From Cytophagaceae bacterium ABcell3 (lineage in GTDB: Bacteria; Bacteroidota; Bacteroidia; Cytophagales; Cytophagaceae), in assembly GCA_030913385.1 (NCBI GenBank), contig CP133159.1, positions 3,680,584-3,744,583 of the forward strand: a stretch of DNA of 64,000 bases, read 5' to 3'. Both the position numbers and the translations under genes were made by a program. Under the pieces are notes generated by a model. The model saw only the letters and a program-made list of their open reading frames with translations, was not told where the DNA came from and ran no database searches. Positions 16,443 through 25,733 of the stretch are shown here, one piece after another. Numbering within the stretch: position 1 is the first letter of the stretch; the number at the start of each line of letters is the position of its first letter.

Positions 16443-18464
16443 TTATAAAAATCGAATAAGAAGTATTTCCGTAAGCAGGAAAATCAGGCATAAAATTATA
16501 AAATATTTCCATAGCGGAGTACCCACAGACGCTTTTTTAAACGTTTCTAAAAATTCTTCACTACTGTTTATGTCATAAATTTTCACATTCTCACTGTTAC
16601 TAAACAGCTTAGAAAGTTCTTCGGCAGAATAAAAATCCATAAGAGATTCTTTCTTTCCGTAATTTAATGCTACATACCCAGCTTTTTCACCTGAGGAAGA
16701 TTCTAAAGTATATATACCAGCGTCCATTTCATCTCTAGGCAACTCCAAAAACAGGTTACTTCCGCTTAACCGCTGTGCAGGAATAAGCTCAGCAACTTCA
16801 TTCCTCAATTTAAAAACTTGATTTTTAGCTTGTTGACCTACGTCCAAAACAAATGTTGGTTCTTGAAAGCTGTAAGCCAAACGCTCAGACTTATTCAGGC
16901 TGTTCATTGCAATTTTATACATTACCGGAACAAAAACTGCATGACGTGCCATATTGGTATAAGCTTGGTGCAGAGGAGCTCCAAATAAGTAAACACTACC
17001 TTCCGAAGATTCGAACTGCCCTAAATAGGACTTATTGTTGCGCGTGCGTAGCAAAGTATTGCCCCGGCCAGTCCATGTAACCACCGGTTTCGCATAGGGC
17101 ATGGTGATCTTCTCATCATCCTTTTCAAAAACATTCCGAAAGAAAGGATCTTTGTAATCAGGGGGAGTCAGTTCATACATGCTGTTATCAGCAGCAGTAT
17201 CAGCTTTTGTATAAGAGACAGCAGGAAGTTTTAGCTGTGCGAACAGGTTTGAATAACTGTCCTTATTGACTCCGGCTGAGGGGAATATTGTCAAACTTCC
17301 ACCCTTTGCTACAAACTCCTGAAGCGTAGAAATTAAAGAATTAGGCAAATCCTTCAACCCGTCTAGAACAACCACATCCATACCTTCAATGGCAGAATAA
17401 TTAATTTGCCCCACTTGCTCTGATACAAAATCAAAAAGCTTAGGGTTACTAAATACTGCGGGAACATATTTCTGAGACTCCTCATAAACATGCATGACCC
17501 TTATACCCCGGGTCGGGTTCAAGACAAAATGGTATTCATTATCAAAAGAAACAGGGTGATCTTCGAAAACAATCCTGCCCTTTACAGGCTGGTTTTCGGA
17601 AATATTAAAAGTAAAGGTGGTGGTAACAGAAGAAGCCGCAGGAATGTCAACCTCGGTAGAACTCACCTGCAAGTCATCTAACATCAGCTTAACCAATACA
17701 CTTTTGGCATCTCCTTTCCCATCATTGAATAGCTTTAAAGTAATCTCATTATTTTCCCCTGTTTTAATAAAAGGGGTAGATATCCATAATGAGTCTACAA
17801 ATATATTTGAAACATCTTTGTTCTGGATTGGTACCATGAAGTAATTAACAGCGGTATCTGCCACAAAATTTTCCAAAGCCCCTGCCGTACTTTTTTGAAA
17901 ATCTGAAAACAGAAAAACAGAACTTCCCGGCTGGGGATCCAGCCTTTTACTTACACTTTCAAAATCTCGGTAAACAGGAGAAAAAGTAACTTCTGACAAC
18001 CTTTCAGCAAGCTTATTCTTATTTCTATGAAACTGGTCTCTCCCCTCAAAGTCATTGGTAATCACTTTATACTTCACTTCTGCCCCAAGGTTTTGGCTCA
18101 ATTGTTGCACAGACTTAACTGCAATATCCAAGGCTTTTTCTTCATTAAGCTCGTTTTCCATACTAAAGCTGTTGTCGAGGTATACAGAGACATCTTCCAT
18201 AGAATCTGTTAAACCTTCTTCTTCGGCAGGAAAATAAGGCTGAGCAAAAGCCAACACGATAAAAACAATGAAAAATATCCTGGCGAAAAGAATGAGCCAG
18301 TGTTTTAATTTAAGCTTTGAACTGTTAACATCTTTAACATGCCGTAGAAAAGCTACGTTGCTAAAAAGTACTTTTCTCGGCTTTTGGAAATTAAACAAAT
18401 GTATGATGACAGGTATACTTACAGCTGCCAAACCCCATAAAACCTGTGGATATATAAAATTCAT
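16443..18464 (-). CDS. BatA-like protein with N-terminal double membrane anchor and VWA domain
   Basis: The 673-residue protein starts with the double-transmembrane BatA domain (residues 5-24 and 55-75, including the FNFQKPRKVLFSNVAFL linker). A von Willebrand A-like domain follows, with a metal-ion MIDAS motif DNSFS at 97-101. The middle part has beta-rich, Ig-like and glutamine-amidotransferase-like segments. A last helix lies at about 653-672. Proteins of this type in Bacteroidota are linked to aerotolerance (Bat) loci, but no MoxR or other Bat gene is adjacent, so the exact role is unknown. It is first in the unit with the dihydroorotase homologue and GT2 gene. Confidence 0.85.
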   Translation of the reverse strand: MNFIYPQVLWGLAAVSIPVIIHLFNFQKPRKVLFSNVAFLRHVKDVNSSKLKLKHWLILFARIFFIVFIVLAFAQPYFPAEEEGLTDSMEDVSVYLDNSFSMENELNEEKALDIAVKSVQQLSQNLGAEVKYKVITNDFEGRDQFHRNKNKLAERLSEVTFSPVYRDFESVSKRLDPQPGSSVFLFSDFQKSTAGALENFVADTAVNYFMVPIQNKDVSNIFVDSLWISTPFIKTGENNEITLKLFNDGKGDAKSVLVKLMLDDLQVSSTEVDIPAASSVTTTFTFNISENQPVKGRIVFEDHPVSFDNEYHFVLNPTRGIRVMHVYEESQKYVPAVFSNPKLFDFVSEQVGQINYSAIEGMDVVVLDGLKDLPNSLISTLQEFVAKGGSLTIFPSAGVNKDSYSNLFAQLKLPAVSYTKADTAADNSMYELTPPDYKDPFFRNVFEKDDEKITMPYAKPVVTWTGRGNTLLRTRNNKSYLGQFESSEGSVYLFGAPLHQAYTNMARHAVFVPVMYKIAMNSLNKSERLAYSFQEPTFVLDVGQQAKNQVFKLRNEVAELIPAQRLSGSNLFLELPRDEMDAGIYTLESSSGEKAGYVALNYGKKESLMDFYSAEELSKLFSNSENVKIYDINSSEEFLETFKKASVGTPLWKYFIILCLIFLLTEILLIRFL

Positions 18465-18649
18465 TTGAAACTATACGGTTGTATTACAAAAAAACGCAAA
18501 ACAAGCTTAATTATTAACTGTTCATGTAACTAATTGGCAAATAAATTAAAACATTTAATAGATTACAATCATGACTTAAATTAAAAAAATAACGAACACT
18601 TTCTCTACACCTTAAAATAATCCAATATTTTCAAGTACATTTTTTATTA

Positions 18650-18657
18650 TATTTTTG
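18650..18657 (+). promoter_or_regulatory. Candidate -7 box (TATTTTTG) for the secreted protein gene
   Basis: The octamer matches TAnnTTTG and lies 24 bases before the ATG at 18682, giving a short leader. The surrounding 217-base gap (18465-18681) is very AT-rich and holds nothing else I can identify. Confidence 0.35.
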
Positions 18658-18681
18658 TAGATTTGTATCAAAGTTAAAGCT

Positions 18682-19173
18682 ATGAGAACATTACTTTTTC
18701 TATTAACCTTCATTTTCTTCCAGACATCTGCCCAAGACTTTAAAAATTCCTCTTGGGGGGACACACCCGAAGATGTTCTAAAAAATGAAAAAGACCTTGT
18801 TTTCTTAGGCAAAGAGTCACTAGACCGAAACCTTACAGGGTTGACCTTTGTAGAAGATGGCTCCGAAGGTATCTACTATACCCATACTTACCTTTTTTAT
18901 AATGAAAAGTTTTATGGTGTACGTACCAAAAGGTCATACCTAGACGGAGACAATACATTTTACAAAGCCTTAAATGATTATAATCAGAAACTAGAATCCT
19001 ATAAAGAAAGTTATGAAAAATTCATAAAAGAAAAGGCCAAACAAGAAGGGTATGAAATGAAAGCTTTCCAGATTAAACTGCCCGAAAGAACCCTATATGT
19101 AAGCTTGAAGAAAGAAGAAGATGATTTTTTTATAATGGAAAGTACTTTTTCTAACAACGAAGGATATCATTAA
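18682..19173 (+). CDS. Hypothetical secreted protein
   Basis: The 163-residue product has a clear signal peptide (MRTLLFLLTFIFFQTSAQ) with a cleavage site after about residue 18, so it should be exported. The mature part opens with DFKNSSWGDTPEDVLKNE, a pattern (short exported proteins starting with an FxxSxWGxSxxEV motif) frequent among unassigned Bacteroidota periplasmic proteins. A Lys/Glu-rich stretch of probable helix spans about 100-130. I do not recognise a domain. The stop codon is immediately followed by a MITE, whose AAAT duplication overlaps the stop codon. Confidence 0.75.
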   Translation: MRTLLFLLTFIFFQTSAQDFKNSSWGDTPEDVLKNEKDLVFLGKESLDRNLTGLTFVEDGSEGIYYTHTYLFYNEKFYGVRTKRSYLDGDNTFYKALNDYNQKLESYKESYEKFIKEKAKQEGYEMKAFQIKLPERTLYVSLKKEEDDFFIMESTFSNNEGYH

Positions 19174-19175
19174 AT

Positions 19176-19430
19176 AGGGCCTGCTGAAAAAGTCACAAGT
19201 GTGCAAGATACGCATGGCCTTACATGAAGACGTATTGGAATACTTCGAATGTAAGGCCATAAAGTAGATTGTGCGCTTGTGGCTATCCCAAAAAAGTATT
19301 GGATTAAAAGTTTCTCAATTTATTGTGCACGGAAAAATAAGAAATAACCGAAAAAACCTTGCACCTATACCTCCTATTTTTCATACAAATATATACAGAT
19401 CAATATTTTGGGAGTTTTTCAGCGCGCCCT
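19176..19430. mobile_element. 255-bp MITE related to the IS at 7962-9611
   Basis: The element has imperfect terminal inverted repeats: AGGGCCTGCTGAAAAAGTC at the left and, read inward from the right, AGGGCGCGCTGAAAAACTCC. The IS at 7962 begins AGGGTCTGCTGAAAAACTC, so the ends belong to the same family. AAAT lies directly outside both ends (19172-19175 and 19431-19434). The interior has no gene and contains an exact 12-bp inverted repeat (19214-19225 with 19249-19260). Removing the element plus one AAAT joins the upstream stop codon directly to a perfect terminator. It is thus a non-autonomous element probably moved by the IS transposase. Confidence 0.8.
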
Positions 19431-19468
19431 AAATAAAAAGAGGCTGCAATGACAGCCTCTTTTTATTT
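19431..19468. terminator. Perfect 16-bp bidirectional terminator
   Basis: Bases 19431-19446 and 19453-19468 are exact complements around a 6-base loop, with A-rich and T-rich flanks. It ends the minus-strand glutamate dehydrogenase transcript and, before the MITE inserted, probably also the plus-strand secreted-protein gene. Confidence 0.9.
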
Positions 19469-19489
19469 ATTAAAGTATAGTTTTTAGCT

Positions 19490-20911
19490 TTATGGGAATA
19501 TTCCCAACACCTGGTAGCTAATGCCTACTTTCTCAATTGCACTATAAAATGCAGCTGTACGCAAATCGTTAATTTTAGGAACCCTGTTACTTACATTTCT
19601 TATCTCATTATAAGCAAGTATCATTGTATCTTCCAGTCCAGACCTTACCAAATCAATTTCATCGGCTCCTTTAACAATAAAGGCTTTTTCTGTTGCACTG
19701 ATAGACTTACCAGTAAACTGCTCTACTGTCTCTATAATTTTCTTGTTGGTGACTTCTTCAGCCCTTTTTCCCATACGGCCAAACCTAACATTTGAGAGGT
19801 TCTTAAGCCATTCGAAATATGACACTGTAACACCCCCGGCATTGAGATAGATATCAGGAATAATCAATCTATTACCAGCCAAAAGAATTTCTTCAGCCTC
19901 TTTGGTAACCGGACCATTAGCAGCTTCAGCAATTACTTTGGCTTTGATTTTACCTGCATTACCGCTATGGATCTGGTTCTCTAAAGCAGCAGGAATCAAA
20001 ATATCACAATCCAACTCTAAGACCTCTAAATTATTTTCGATGTTTTTCGCTCCTGGAAAATTAAGGATTGACCCTGTATCTTTCCTATGCTTAAAAACAG
20101 CTTCGATATCCATACCGTCAGGATTGTAGATTCCTCCTTCATATTCTGCTATCCCTACTATTACTGCGCCTTCCTGCTGACAGAACACGCCTGAATTGTA
20201 TCCCACGTTTCCCAGACCTTGAATAATGACTCTTTTACCAGACATGCCAGTAGGCAGCCCTATCCTTTTCATATCTTCCGTATGTTCCAAGGCCTCTCTA
20301 ATGCCATAAAACACTCCTAAACCAGTAGCTTCTGCCCTGCCCCTGATACCGCCTTGTCCAATTGGCTTACCAGTTACACAACCCAAAGCATCTGTTTCTC
20401 CATATTTTATAGTCATATAGGTATCGGCAATCCATGCCATTTCCCTGCTACTAGTTCCATAGTCAGGGGCAGGAACATCCATGCCTGGTCCAATCAAGTT
20501 CTTTTTGATAAGCTCTGTGGCAAACCTTCTAGTTACCTTTTCGAGCGTACGTTCTGTATGGTTTCTCGGACTGATCTTTACCCCACCTTTGGCACCACCA
20601 AATGGCACATCTACTACTGCACATTTAAAAGTCATTAAGGTGGCTAAGGCTTTCACCTCATCCTCGTCAACATGTATACTGTATCTGATACCTCCTTTCG
20701 TAGGCATTTTATGGTGGCTATGTTGAGCACGAATACCTTCTACAACCACATAATCCCCATCAATTTCTACAGGAAACTGAACCTTATAGACACTATTACA
20801 AACTTTTATTTGATGTAAAAGACCTTTATCTATATTAGTAAAGGCGGCGGCTTTGTCAAAGTAAGACAAAACATCACCATAAAACTTTGCTCCTTCAGCT
20901 ACATTGCTCAT
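19490..20911 (-). CDS. gdhA: Glutamate dehydrogenase (Glu/Leu/Phe/Val family)
   Basis: The 473-residue enzyme interconverts glutamate and 2-oxoglutarate plus ammonia. Substrate-binding lysine is in PTKGGIRYS (Lys72), with a second in [10 protein letters not shown] (Lys96) and the catalytic lysine in FGGAKGGVK (Lys108). The Rossmann dinucleotide motif GLGNVG follows near residue 233. A 473-residue length is slightly longer than the 410-450 usual for NAD-type forms because of insertions around residues 330-390. NAD versus NADP preference cannot be assigned. It lies downstream of the ebo cluster on the same strand, 84 bases from eboF, and has its own terminator. Confidence 0.93.
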   Translation of the reverse strand: MSNVAEGAKFYGDVLSYFDKAAAFTNIDKGLLHQIKVCNSVYKVQFPVEIDGDYVVVEGIRAQHSHHKMPTKGGIRYSIHVDEDEVKALATLMTFKCAVVDVPFGGAKGGVKISPRNHTERTLEKVTRRFATELIKKNLIGPGMDVPAPDYGTSSREMAWIADTYMTIKYGETDALGCVTGKPIGQGGIRGRAEATGLGVFYGIREALEHTEDMKRIGLPTGMSGKRVIIQGLGNVGYNSGVFCQQEGAVIVGIAEYEGGIYNPDGMDIEAVFKHRKDTGSILNFPGAKNIENNLEVLELDCDILIPAALENQIHSGNAGKIKAKVIAEAANGPVTKEAEEILLAGNRLIIPDIYLNAGGVTVSYFEWLKNLSNVRFGRMGKRAEEVTNKKIIETVEQFTGKSISATEKAFIVKGADEIDLVRSGLEDTMILAYNEIRNVSNRVPKINDLRTAAFYSAIEKVGISYQVLGIFP

Positions 20912-20995
20912 AAATACTCTAAAATTAATACGTTTAAAAATTCCTGAACTAAAAACAGGCTTGAACCTGCAAATTTTATTCCGATTATACGAATA

Positions 20996-22366
20996 TTATT
21001 GCAGATGTTTCAGGATTATATCAAAAATACTTTCAGCAGAAACCATTTTCTCAGAAAGATGTTCTTTTTGCGAACTAATCACTACAGGATAATACTTTTG
21101 ATCTTCTGGGATTCTACCGTGAGATCCTTTTACCAATTCTGGTTTTAACGGGATGACATCCATTAAAGAACGGAAGCCCATTTTCTTTTTTGCAAGCTTG
21201 CTTGCCACTTCCAAGGTAGGAAACTTCAAATCCGGATCTATGAACATTTCTACAGGATCATAACCAGGCTTTCGGTGAATGTCTACGGTTCTAGCAAAAT
21301 CAGGTGCATGATCATCATCTAACCAATAATAATAGGTAAACCAAGAGCGGGAATCAGCAACAACAATAAAGTCACCTGCCCTATCATGAATGCAGTTGTA
21401 TTTCATTCTTTCATCCCCCGCCAATACATCTCCAACCCCTTCTATATTTGCCAACAATTGCTTCACCTCATCCTTCACAGAATTATCATTGACATACACA
21501 TGAGCCACCTGATGGTCTGCCACAGCAAAGGCTTTGCTGGCACCAGCATCTAAAAGCTCCCTGCCTTGCTCCTCCCGCACAGTGATAAGCCCTTTTTCCC
21601 TAAGCACCCTATTTATTGCAACAGGTCGATCTACAGGGCTGATCCCATATTCTGATAGAATCAGCACATCGGTTCCATGCTGCTCGAAGTAAGTAGTCAG
21701 ATACTGTACTAAATCATCTATTTCTTTTAACTCTTTGGATATATTCTCTTCGTCAGGCCCGAATTTTTGAAGACAGTAGTCCAAATGCGGCAAATACACC
21801 AAAGAGAGGTCGGATTTGTAAAGCCGGTCTACATAAATAGCCGACTCCGCTATCCAGCGACTAGACTTGATACCGGCTTTGGGTCCCCAAAAGTTAAATA
21901 GAGGAAAAGTACCCAAAGCTTTTTGAAGCTTGTCCCTAAGGCCTGCTGGCTGAGTATAAATATCAGGGATTTTTCTACCATCTGCGGGGTATTGAGGCCG
22001 TGGCGTTGCTGAAAAATCCGCAGAGGAGTACATGTTATACCACCAAAAAAGGTTTGCACAGGTAAATTCAGGATGCTCTTTACGCACAACATCCCAAATT
22101 CTTGGCGTTTTTACCAGTTTATCAGATTGCTTCCAAAACTTAATTTCACACTCATCTTTAAAATACCAACCATTCCCCACTATACCATGCTCGTCAGGGG
22201 ACTTGCCTGTAAGATAAGTGGTCTGAGCGCTGCAAGTAACTGCCGGAAAAGCAGGTTTTATATAACTAAGAGCCCCTTGCTCAATTCTTGATTTAATAAA
22301 AGGGGTATTTTTTCCAATAATTGAATTACTAAGTCCTACAATATTTAGAACTGCAAGTTTACGCAT
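20996..22366 (-). CDS. eboF: EboF-like nucleotide pyrophosphatase/phosphodiesterase-family protein
   Basis: The 456-residue protein belongs to the alkaline-phosphatase superfamily. The nucleophile region is PAVTCSAQTTYLTG near residue 42, and metal-site segments SEYGISP and VADHQVAHVY follow. The family includes type I phosphodiesterases and nucleotide pyrophosphatases. It is the last gene of the six-gene ebo set and overlaps eboE by 8 bases. In ebo clusters this protein is thought to process or release a phosphorylated or prenyl-linked precursor; here that is inferred from gene order. No signal peptide is seen. Confidence 0.88.
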   Translation of the reverse strand: MRKLAVLNIVGLSNSIIGKNTPFIKSRIEQGALSYIKPAFPAVTCSAQTTYLTGKSPDEHGIVGNGWYFKDECEIKFWKQSDKLVKTPRIWDVVRKEHPEFTCANLFWWYNMYSSADFSATPRPQYPADGRKIPDIYTQPAGLRDKLQKALGTFPLFNFWGPKAGIKSSRWIAESAIYVDRLYKSDLSLVYLPHLDYCLQKFGPDEENISKELKEIDDLVQYLTTYFEQHGTDVLILSEYGISPVDRPVAINRVLREKGLITVREEQGRELLDAGASKAFAVADHQVAHVYVNDNSVKDEVKQLLANIEGVGDVLAGDERMKYNCIHDRAGDFIVVADSRSWFTYYYWLDDDHAPDFARTVDIHRKPGYDPVEMFIDPDLKFPTLEVASKLAKKKMGFRSLMDVIPLKPELVKGSHGRIPEDQKYYPVVISSQKEHLSEKMVSAESIFDIILKHLQ

Positions 22367-23582
22367 TTACCTTTTCTTTTTTTCCTGTCAACTGTTTTTC
22401 TACCCATTGTAGCTCTTTCAGAATCATTTCATCAATATCAGGGCGGATATCTTCCGGTAACACATCCCTGGTATATGTCTCTACCTCTAAATGGTCACAA
22501 ATTCTATATTTTTTACAAAGGCACAATGTATCTAAAATGTATTTTCGGGTGGAACCAAACCTCTTGTAGCTTTCTGTAAAGACAGGGACATGAAAGTGTA
22601 CCCTCCACTCTTCAGCTTCAGGATCCATAATAGCCTCCATTGCCAATGGGAGATCGGGGTATTTTTCTAACTTGCCTCTATTATTTTTTACCACTACCTG
22701 ATGAAGATAAACCGGATCAGCAAAAGCTTTAAGGTCTACCAACAACTGCTTTCGCTCGTTTATTTGAGGGAGCTTGATATGTAAAGCAGAGCTGATCTGG
22801 ACTTTTCCTATTTTTATACCATGACTTTTCAATTTCCTAAATGTATCCCTAGGTTCTTCATAAGCCAAGGCAAAATGGCACACATCAAAACAGACCCGGA
22901 TGTGATCTTTAATTATTTCTTCGGCTTTTCTTCCGCTACAACCTTCTTTTTGTAAAGTCTTGACACCATGTTTTAGCAAGTACTTTTCAAAAAATAGCAC
23001 CAGCTCATGAGAATTCTCTATTAAACCATCAGGTTCAGGCTCAATAGCTATATGAACTTTTTTGCCAGTATCTAAATAAATATTATAAAGTTCGGAAGCG
23101 ACTAAAGCCATATTTTCAGCACCTTGTACCAGCACCTTGTTTTGTTCAGGACGCAAAAACCAAAGCCGGTAAGAAACGGGCGAGGTTGAGATACTACCTT
23201 CAGTATCTTCAGGCAAAAGAGCAGCCAGAATTCTTGCAAGGCGGAGGGTATAGTTTACCCTCTTCTGAGAAGTCCAGTCTGGCTTATGAACTAAGTCTTT
23301 TACTTCTTTCCGGTGAAACTCCCCATATGGGAACCCATTGATAGTAAAAACATATAAATTATTGTTTAACAACCACTGACGGAACTCCTTTAAATTATTA
23401 TGAAGCAATAGCTCTTCACTAGCCCTGCCTGACAGCCTTAGCCCTATACCAAAAGGTTTAGCAATCGCAATTTTTCCTGCAATCGCTAGTGTATGTTGTT
23501 TAAGTTTGGCAAATGTTTCATCCCACGAATCTGCAGGATGAACATTTGAACAATATGACAAGTGGCAACTACCTACTTTCAT
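22359..23582 (-). CDS. eboE: EboE-like metabolite-traffic protein (TIM-barrel)
   Basis: The 407-residue protein starts with SCHLSYCSNVHPADSW and contains HxAIEPEPDG and CFDVCHFALAYEEP, typical of EboE and of xylose-isomerase-like TIM barrels with metal-binding His/Glu/Asp residues. Several conserved histidines (LHQVV, FHVPVF) fit a metal site. It overlaps eboD by 4 bases and eboF by 8 bases, which points to coupled translation. Substrate is unknown; published work on ebo clusters links them to export or transport of prenylated or indole-type precursors. Confidence 0.88.
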   Translation of the reverse strand: MKVGSCHLSYCSNVHPADSWDETFAKLKQHTLAIAGKIAIAKPFGIGLRLSGRASEELLLHNNLKEFRQWLLNNNLYVFTINGFPYGEFHRKEVKDLVHKPDWTSQKRVNYTLRLARILAALLPEDTEGSISTSPVSYRLWFLRPEQNKVLVQGAENMALVASELYNIYLDTGKKVHIAIEPEPDGLIENSHELVLFFEKYLLKHGVKTLQKEGCSGRKAEEIIKDHIRVCFDVCHFALAYEEPRDTFRKLKSHGIKIGKVQISSALHIKLPQINERKQLLVDLKAFADPVYLHQVVVKNNRGKLEKYPDLPLAMEAIMDPEAEEWRVHFHVPVFTESYKRFGSTRKYILDTLCLCKKYRICDHLEVETYTRDVLPEDIRPDIDEMILKELQWVEKQLTGKKEKVNA

Positions 23583-24760
23583 ATCTGACAGATTAAGTTT
23601 CCTGAATAAACCATTTCAAAGTCCATCAGCACTTCCATCGCTTTCATCACCTTCCTTTTATCTATGTGGTGAACTTCTTTACCTTTTCCTATTTCTTCCA
23701 ACAGCATTACTGTTAGTTGACCGCCCAAGTGCTCTCTAAATTCTTCCAGGCCTTCCATAAGTTCACTATGGCCGATTTCGCACTCCATTTCAGAATAAAA
23801 AAGCTGAAATCCTAAACGCTTTAGCAACAACAAGATCTTTTGCCAGCTTTCCTCGTCAAGCATGTTATCCAACATAGAGTAAGTACAGTCAAGCGCAAGG
23901 CCAGCGGCAACAGCTTCTCCATGTTTGATATTGTTATTGCTCAACTGCTCAAGTTTATGGGCAGCCCAGTGCCCAAAGTCCAATGGACGGGAAGAACCCA
24001 ATTCAAATGGATCTCCGCTAGCTATATGGTCCATGTGGAGTTCTGCACAGCGATAAATCAGGATTTTAATGATTTCAGGATCCCTGTTTATCAACCTGTC
24101 ACAATTGGCTTCTATAAACCTATAAAAATCAACATCTTTTAACAATGCTACTTTTATAGCTTCGGATATACCTGCCCTGAAATCCCTCTCTTCTAGGCTT
24201 TCCAAAAACATCAGGTCGTTTACTACAGCTGTTGGCGGGCAAAACGTCCCTAAAAAATTCTTTTTGCCGTAGGCGTTGATACCATTCTTTACCCCAACCC
24301 CAGAATCATTTTGAGAAAGTACAGTAGTAGGTATCCTAATAAGTTTGATTCCACGATGCGCTATAGATGCGGCAAAACCAGCCATATCCAAAACCGCGCC
24401 CCCGCCTATTACAGCAAGGTAGGAATGACGGCAAAGTCCGTTGGCCTCAATCCTGTCTAACACCTTATCAAGAATGTTTTTATTATTTTTGGCTACTTCT
24501 CCCCCTTCTACAATTAAGGGCTGGCCTACCAGTGTGGCCTTAGGCTTACGGATATTAAAATATTTCATTATGTTACCTTCCAGCAATGGATGGCTCTGGG
24601 TAACACTTCTATCAATAACAAAAAGTATTTTACTTTCTTCTTTTTCGCCACAACCCGAAAGAACATCCAAAAAAAGTCTGTTTTCTGGGTGAAACAGGTT
24701 ATAAGTAAAATGAACTTTATGTGTATAGAATACGGAAAAATGTTGCTGTATACAATTCAT
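23579..24760 (-). CDS. eboD: EboD-like sugar-phosphate cyclase (3-dehydroquinate synthase homologue)
   Basis: The 393-residue protein has the 3-dehydroquinate synthase fold. Visible motifs are VIGGGAVLDMAGFAASIAHRG (NAD-binding), RIPTTVLSQNDSGVGVKNGIN, and FGHWAAHKLE with KHGEAVAAG, which carry the zinc histidines and a catalytic lysine. It differs from aroB in having a longer N-terminus and in its ebo setting, so a cyclisation of another sugar phosphate is more likely than shikimate synthesis. It is the first gene of the second ebo transcription block: a 33-bp motif identical in 31 of 33 bases to one upstream of eboA precedes it. Confidence 0.88.
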   Translation of the reverse strand: MNCIQQHFSVFYTHKVHFTYNLFHPENRLFLDVLSGCGEKEESKILFVIDRSVTQSHPLLEGNIMKYFNIRKPKATLVGQPLIVEGGEVAKNNKNILDKVLDRIEANGLCRHSYLAVIGGGAVLDMAGFAASIAHRGIKLIRIPTTVLSQNDSGVGVKNGINAYGKKNFLGTFCPPTAVVNDLMFLESLEERDFRAGISEAIKVALLKDVDFYRFIEANCDRLINRDPEIIKILIYRCAELHMDHIASGDPFELGSSRPLDFGHWAAHKLEQLSNNNIKHGEAVAAGLALDCTYSMLDNMLDEESWQKILLLLKRLGFQLFYSEMECEIGHSELMEGLEEFREHLGGQLTVMLLEEIGKGKEVHHIDKRKVMKAMEVLMDFEMVYSGNLICQI

Positions 24761-24775
24761 AGTTGTGAGAAATTT

Positions 24776-24808
24776 CTATAAATAATCCATTTATGGATAA
24801 ATTGTTTA
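24776..24808 (-). promoter_or_regulatory. 33-bp motif upstream of eboD, repeated upstream of eboA
   Basis: This segment differs from the one at 27569-27601 at only two of 33 positions. Both lie just upstream of a minus-strand ebo gene (15 bases from eboD, 31 bases from eboA) and in the same orientation. The copy here contains the palindrome ATCCAT-AA-ATGGAT. Such conservation outside coding DNA suggests a shared promoter or operator for the two ebo blocks. A canonical -33/-7 pair was not clear. Confidence 0.6.
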
Positions 24809-24818
24809 CCAATTTTTT

Positions 24819-25733
24819 TCAAGTGACGGCAAAAAGCTTGCTTATCAGAAAAGAAAGAGGAAGTAAACTCAGGATAGCAAGCGAAATTTCCCAACCAGAA
24901 TACACGGAAGCCAAACAGGCATTAAGGATAATCAAGGAAATTACACCAAACTTTACTGCCTGCTGCACATTTCCAGGACTTGGTTTGGCTATGGCTTTTA
25001 CTAAAGGTCCTAAAACGAATAAAGCTAAGAGTGCTAGAAATATCCATGAAAAAGAAAGGGTTCCATATTGCACAGAGAGCCATCCCAAAAATATAATAAC
25101 CGAACAGAACAATGCCAATGCTGCATACAGTGCCGTATAATTCCCACCCTTGACTTCTTCTCTACTTACTAAGGTTACCGAAAAGATATAAACCAAAGGA
25201 ATCAAAGCAATATAGTAGATCTCAGCAACAACAGCCGGTACCACTACTACCCCTAACATAAGGTTTAAGCTACGGCACATGCCCATATTGATAGGCCCTA
25301 TCAATGCATAGTGTTTGCCCCAGCCATCATAAAGTAAAGCAAATAGAGCAATACACAAAGCCAGCACACCACACCAAATATTGACCATCAAAGCAAACAC
25401 AACACCGAGCAATAACAGTGCCGCTCCTAAAATACCTGCATTCAACAAAGGCACCTTACCGGAAGGAATTGGCCTTTCCGGCCGTTCCTTAAGGTCTATT
25501 TTATAATCAAAAACATCATTAAAAACTACTCCACCGGCATATAGACATGCAGTAGCTAACAACAACCATACAGGAGGAAAAAAAGGCATTCCCCCTGAGG
25601 CCAATGTAGCGGCTATAGAATATCCTGCCGTAACATCAGCCATGGCTGTTATTACATTGGCCGGGCGAGTTAGTCGCAAATAGGCCAGAAATACGGTAAA
25701 ATGTAGTTTATTTGATAATAATGTCTGATTCAT
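24819..25733 (-). CDS. eboC: EboC-like UbiA-family prenyltransferase
   Basis: The 304-residue protein has about eight to nine membrane helices and the UbiA-family magnesium motif NDVFDYKID at residues 72-80, followed by ERPERPIPSG. The second acidic motif is present as YDGWGKHYALIG near residue 143 in a weaker form. UbiA enzymes transfer a prenyl group to an aromatic or other acceptor in the membrane. In ebo clusters this is EboC, probably making a prenylated carrier. It overlaps eboB by 26 bases and is the last gene of the eboABC block. Confidence 0.9.
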   Translation of the reverse strand: MNQTLLSNKLHFTVFLAYLRLTRPANVITAMADVTAGYSIAATLASGGMPFFPPVWLLLATACLYAGGVVFNDVFDYKIDLKERPERPIPSGKVPLLNAGILGAALLLLGVVFALMVNIWCGVLALCIALFALLYDGWGKHYALIGPINMGMCRSLNLMLGVVVVPAVVAEIYYIALIPLVYIFSVTLVSREEVKGGNYTALYAALALFCSVIIFLGWLSVQYGTLSFSWIFLALLALFVLGPLVKAIAKPSPGNVQQAVKFGVISLIILNACLASVYSGWEISLAILSLLPLSFLISKLFAVT

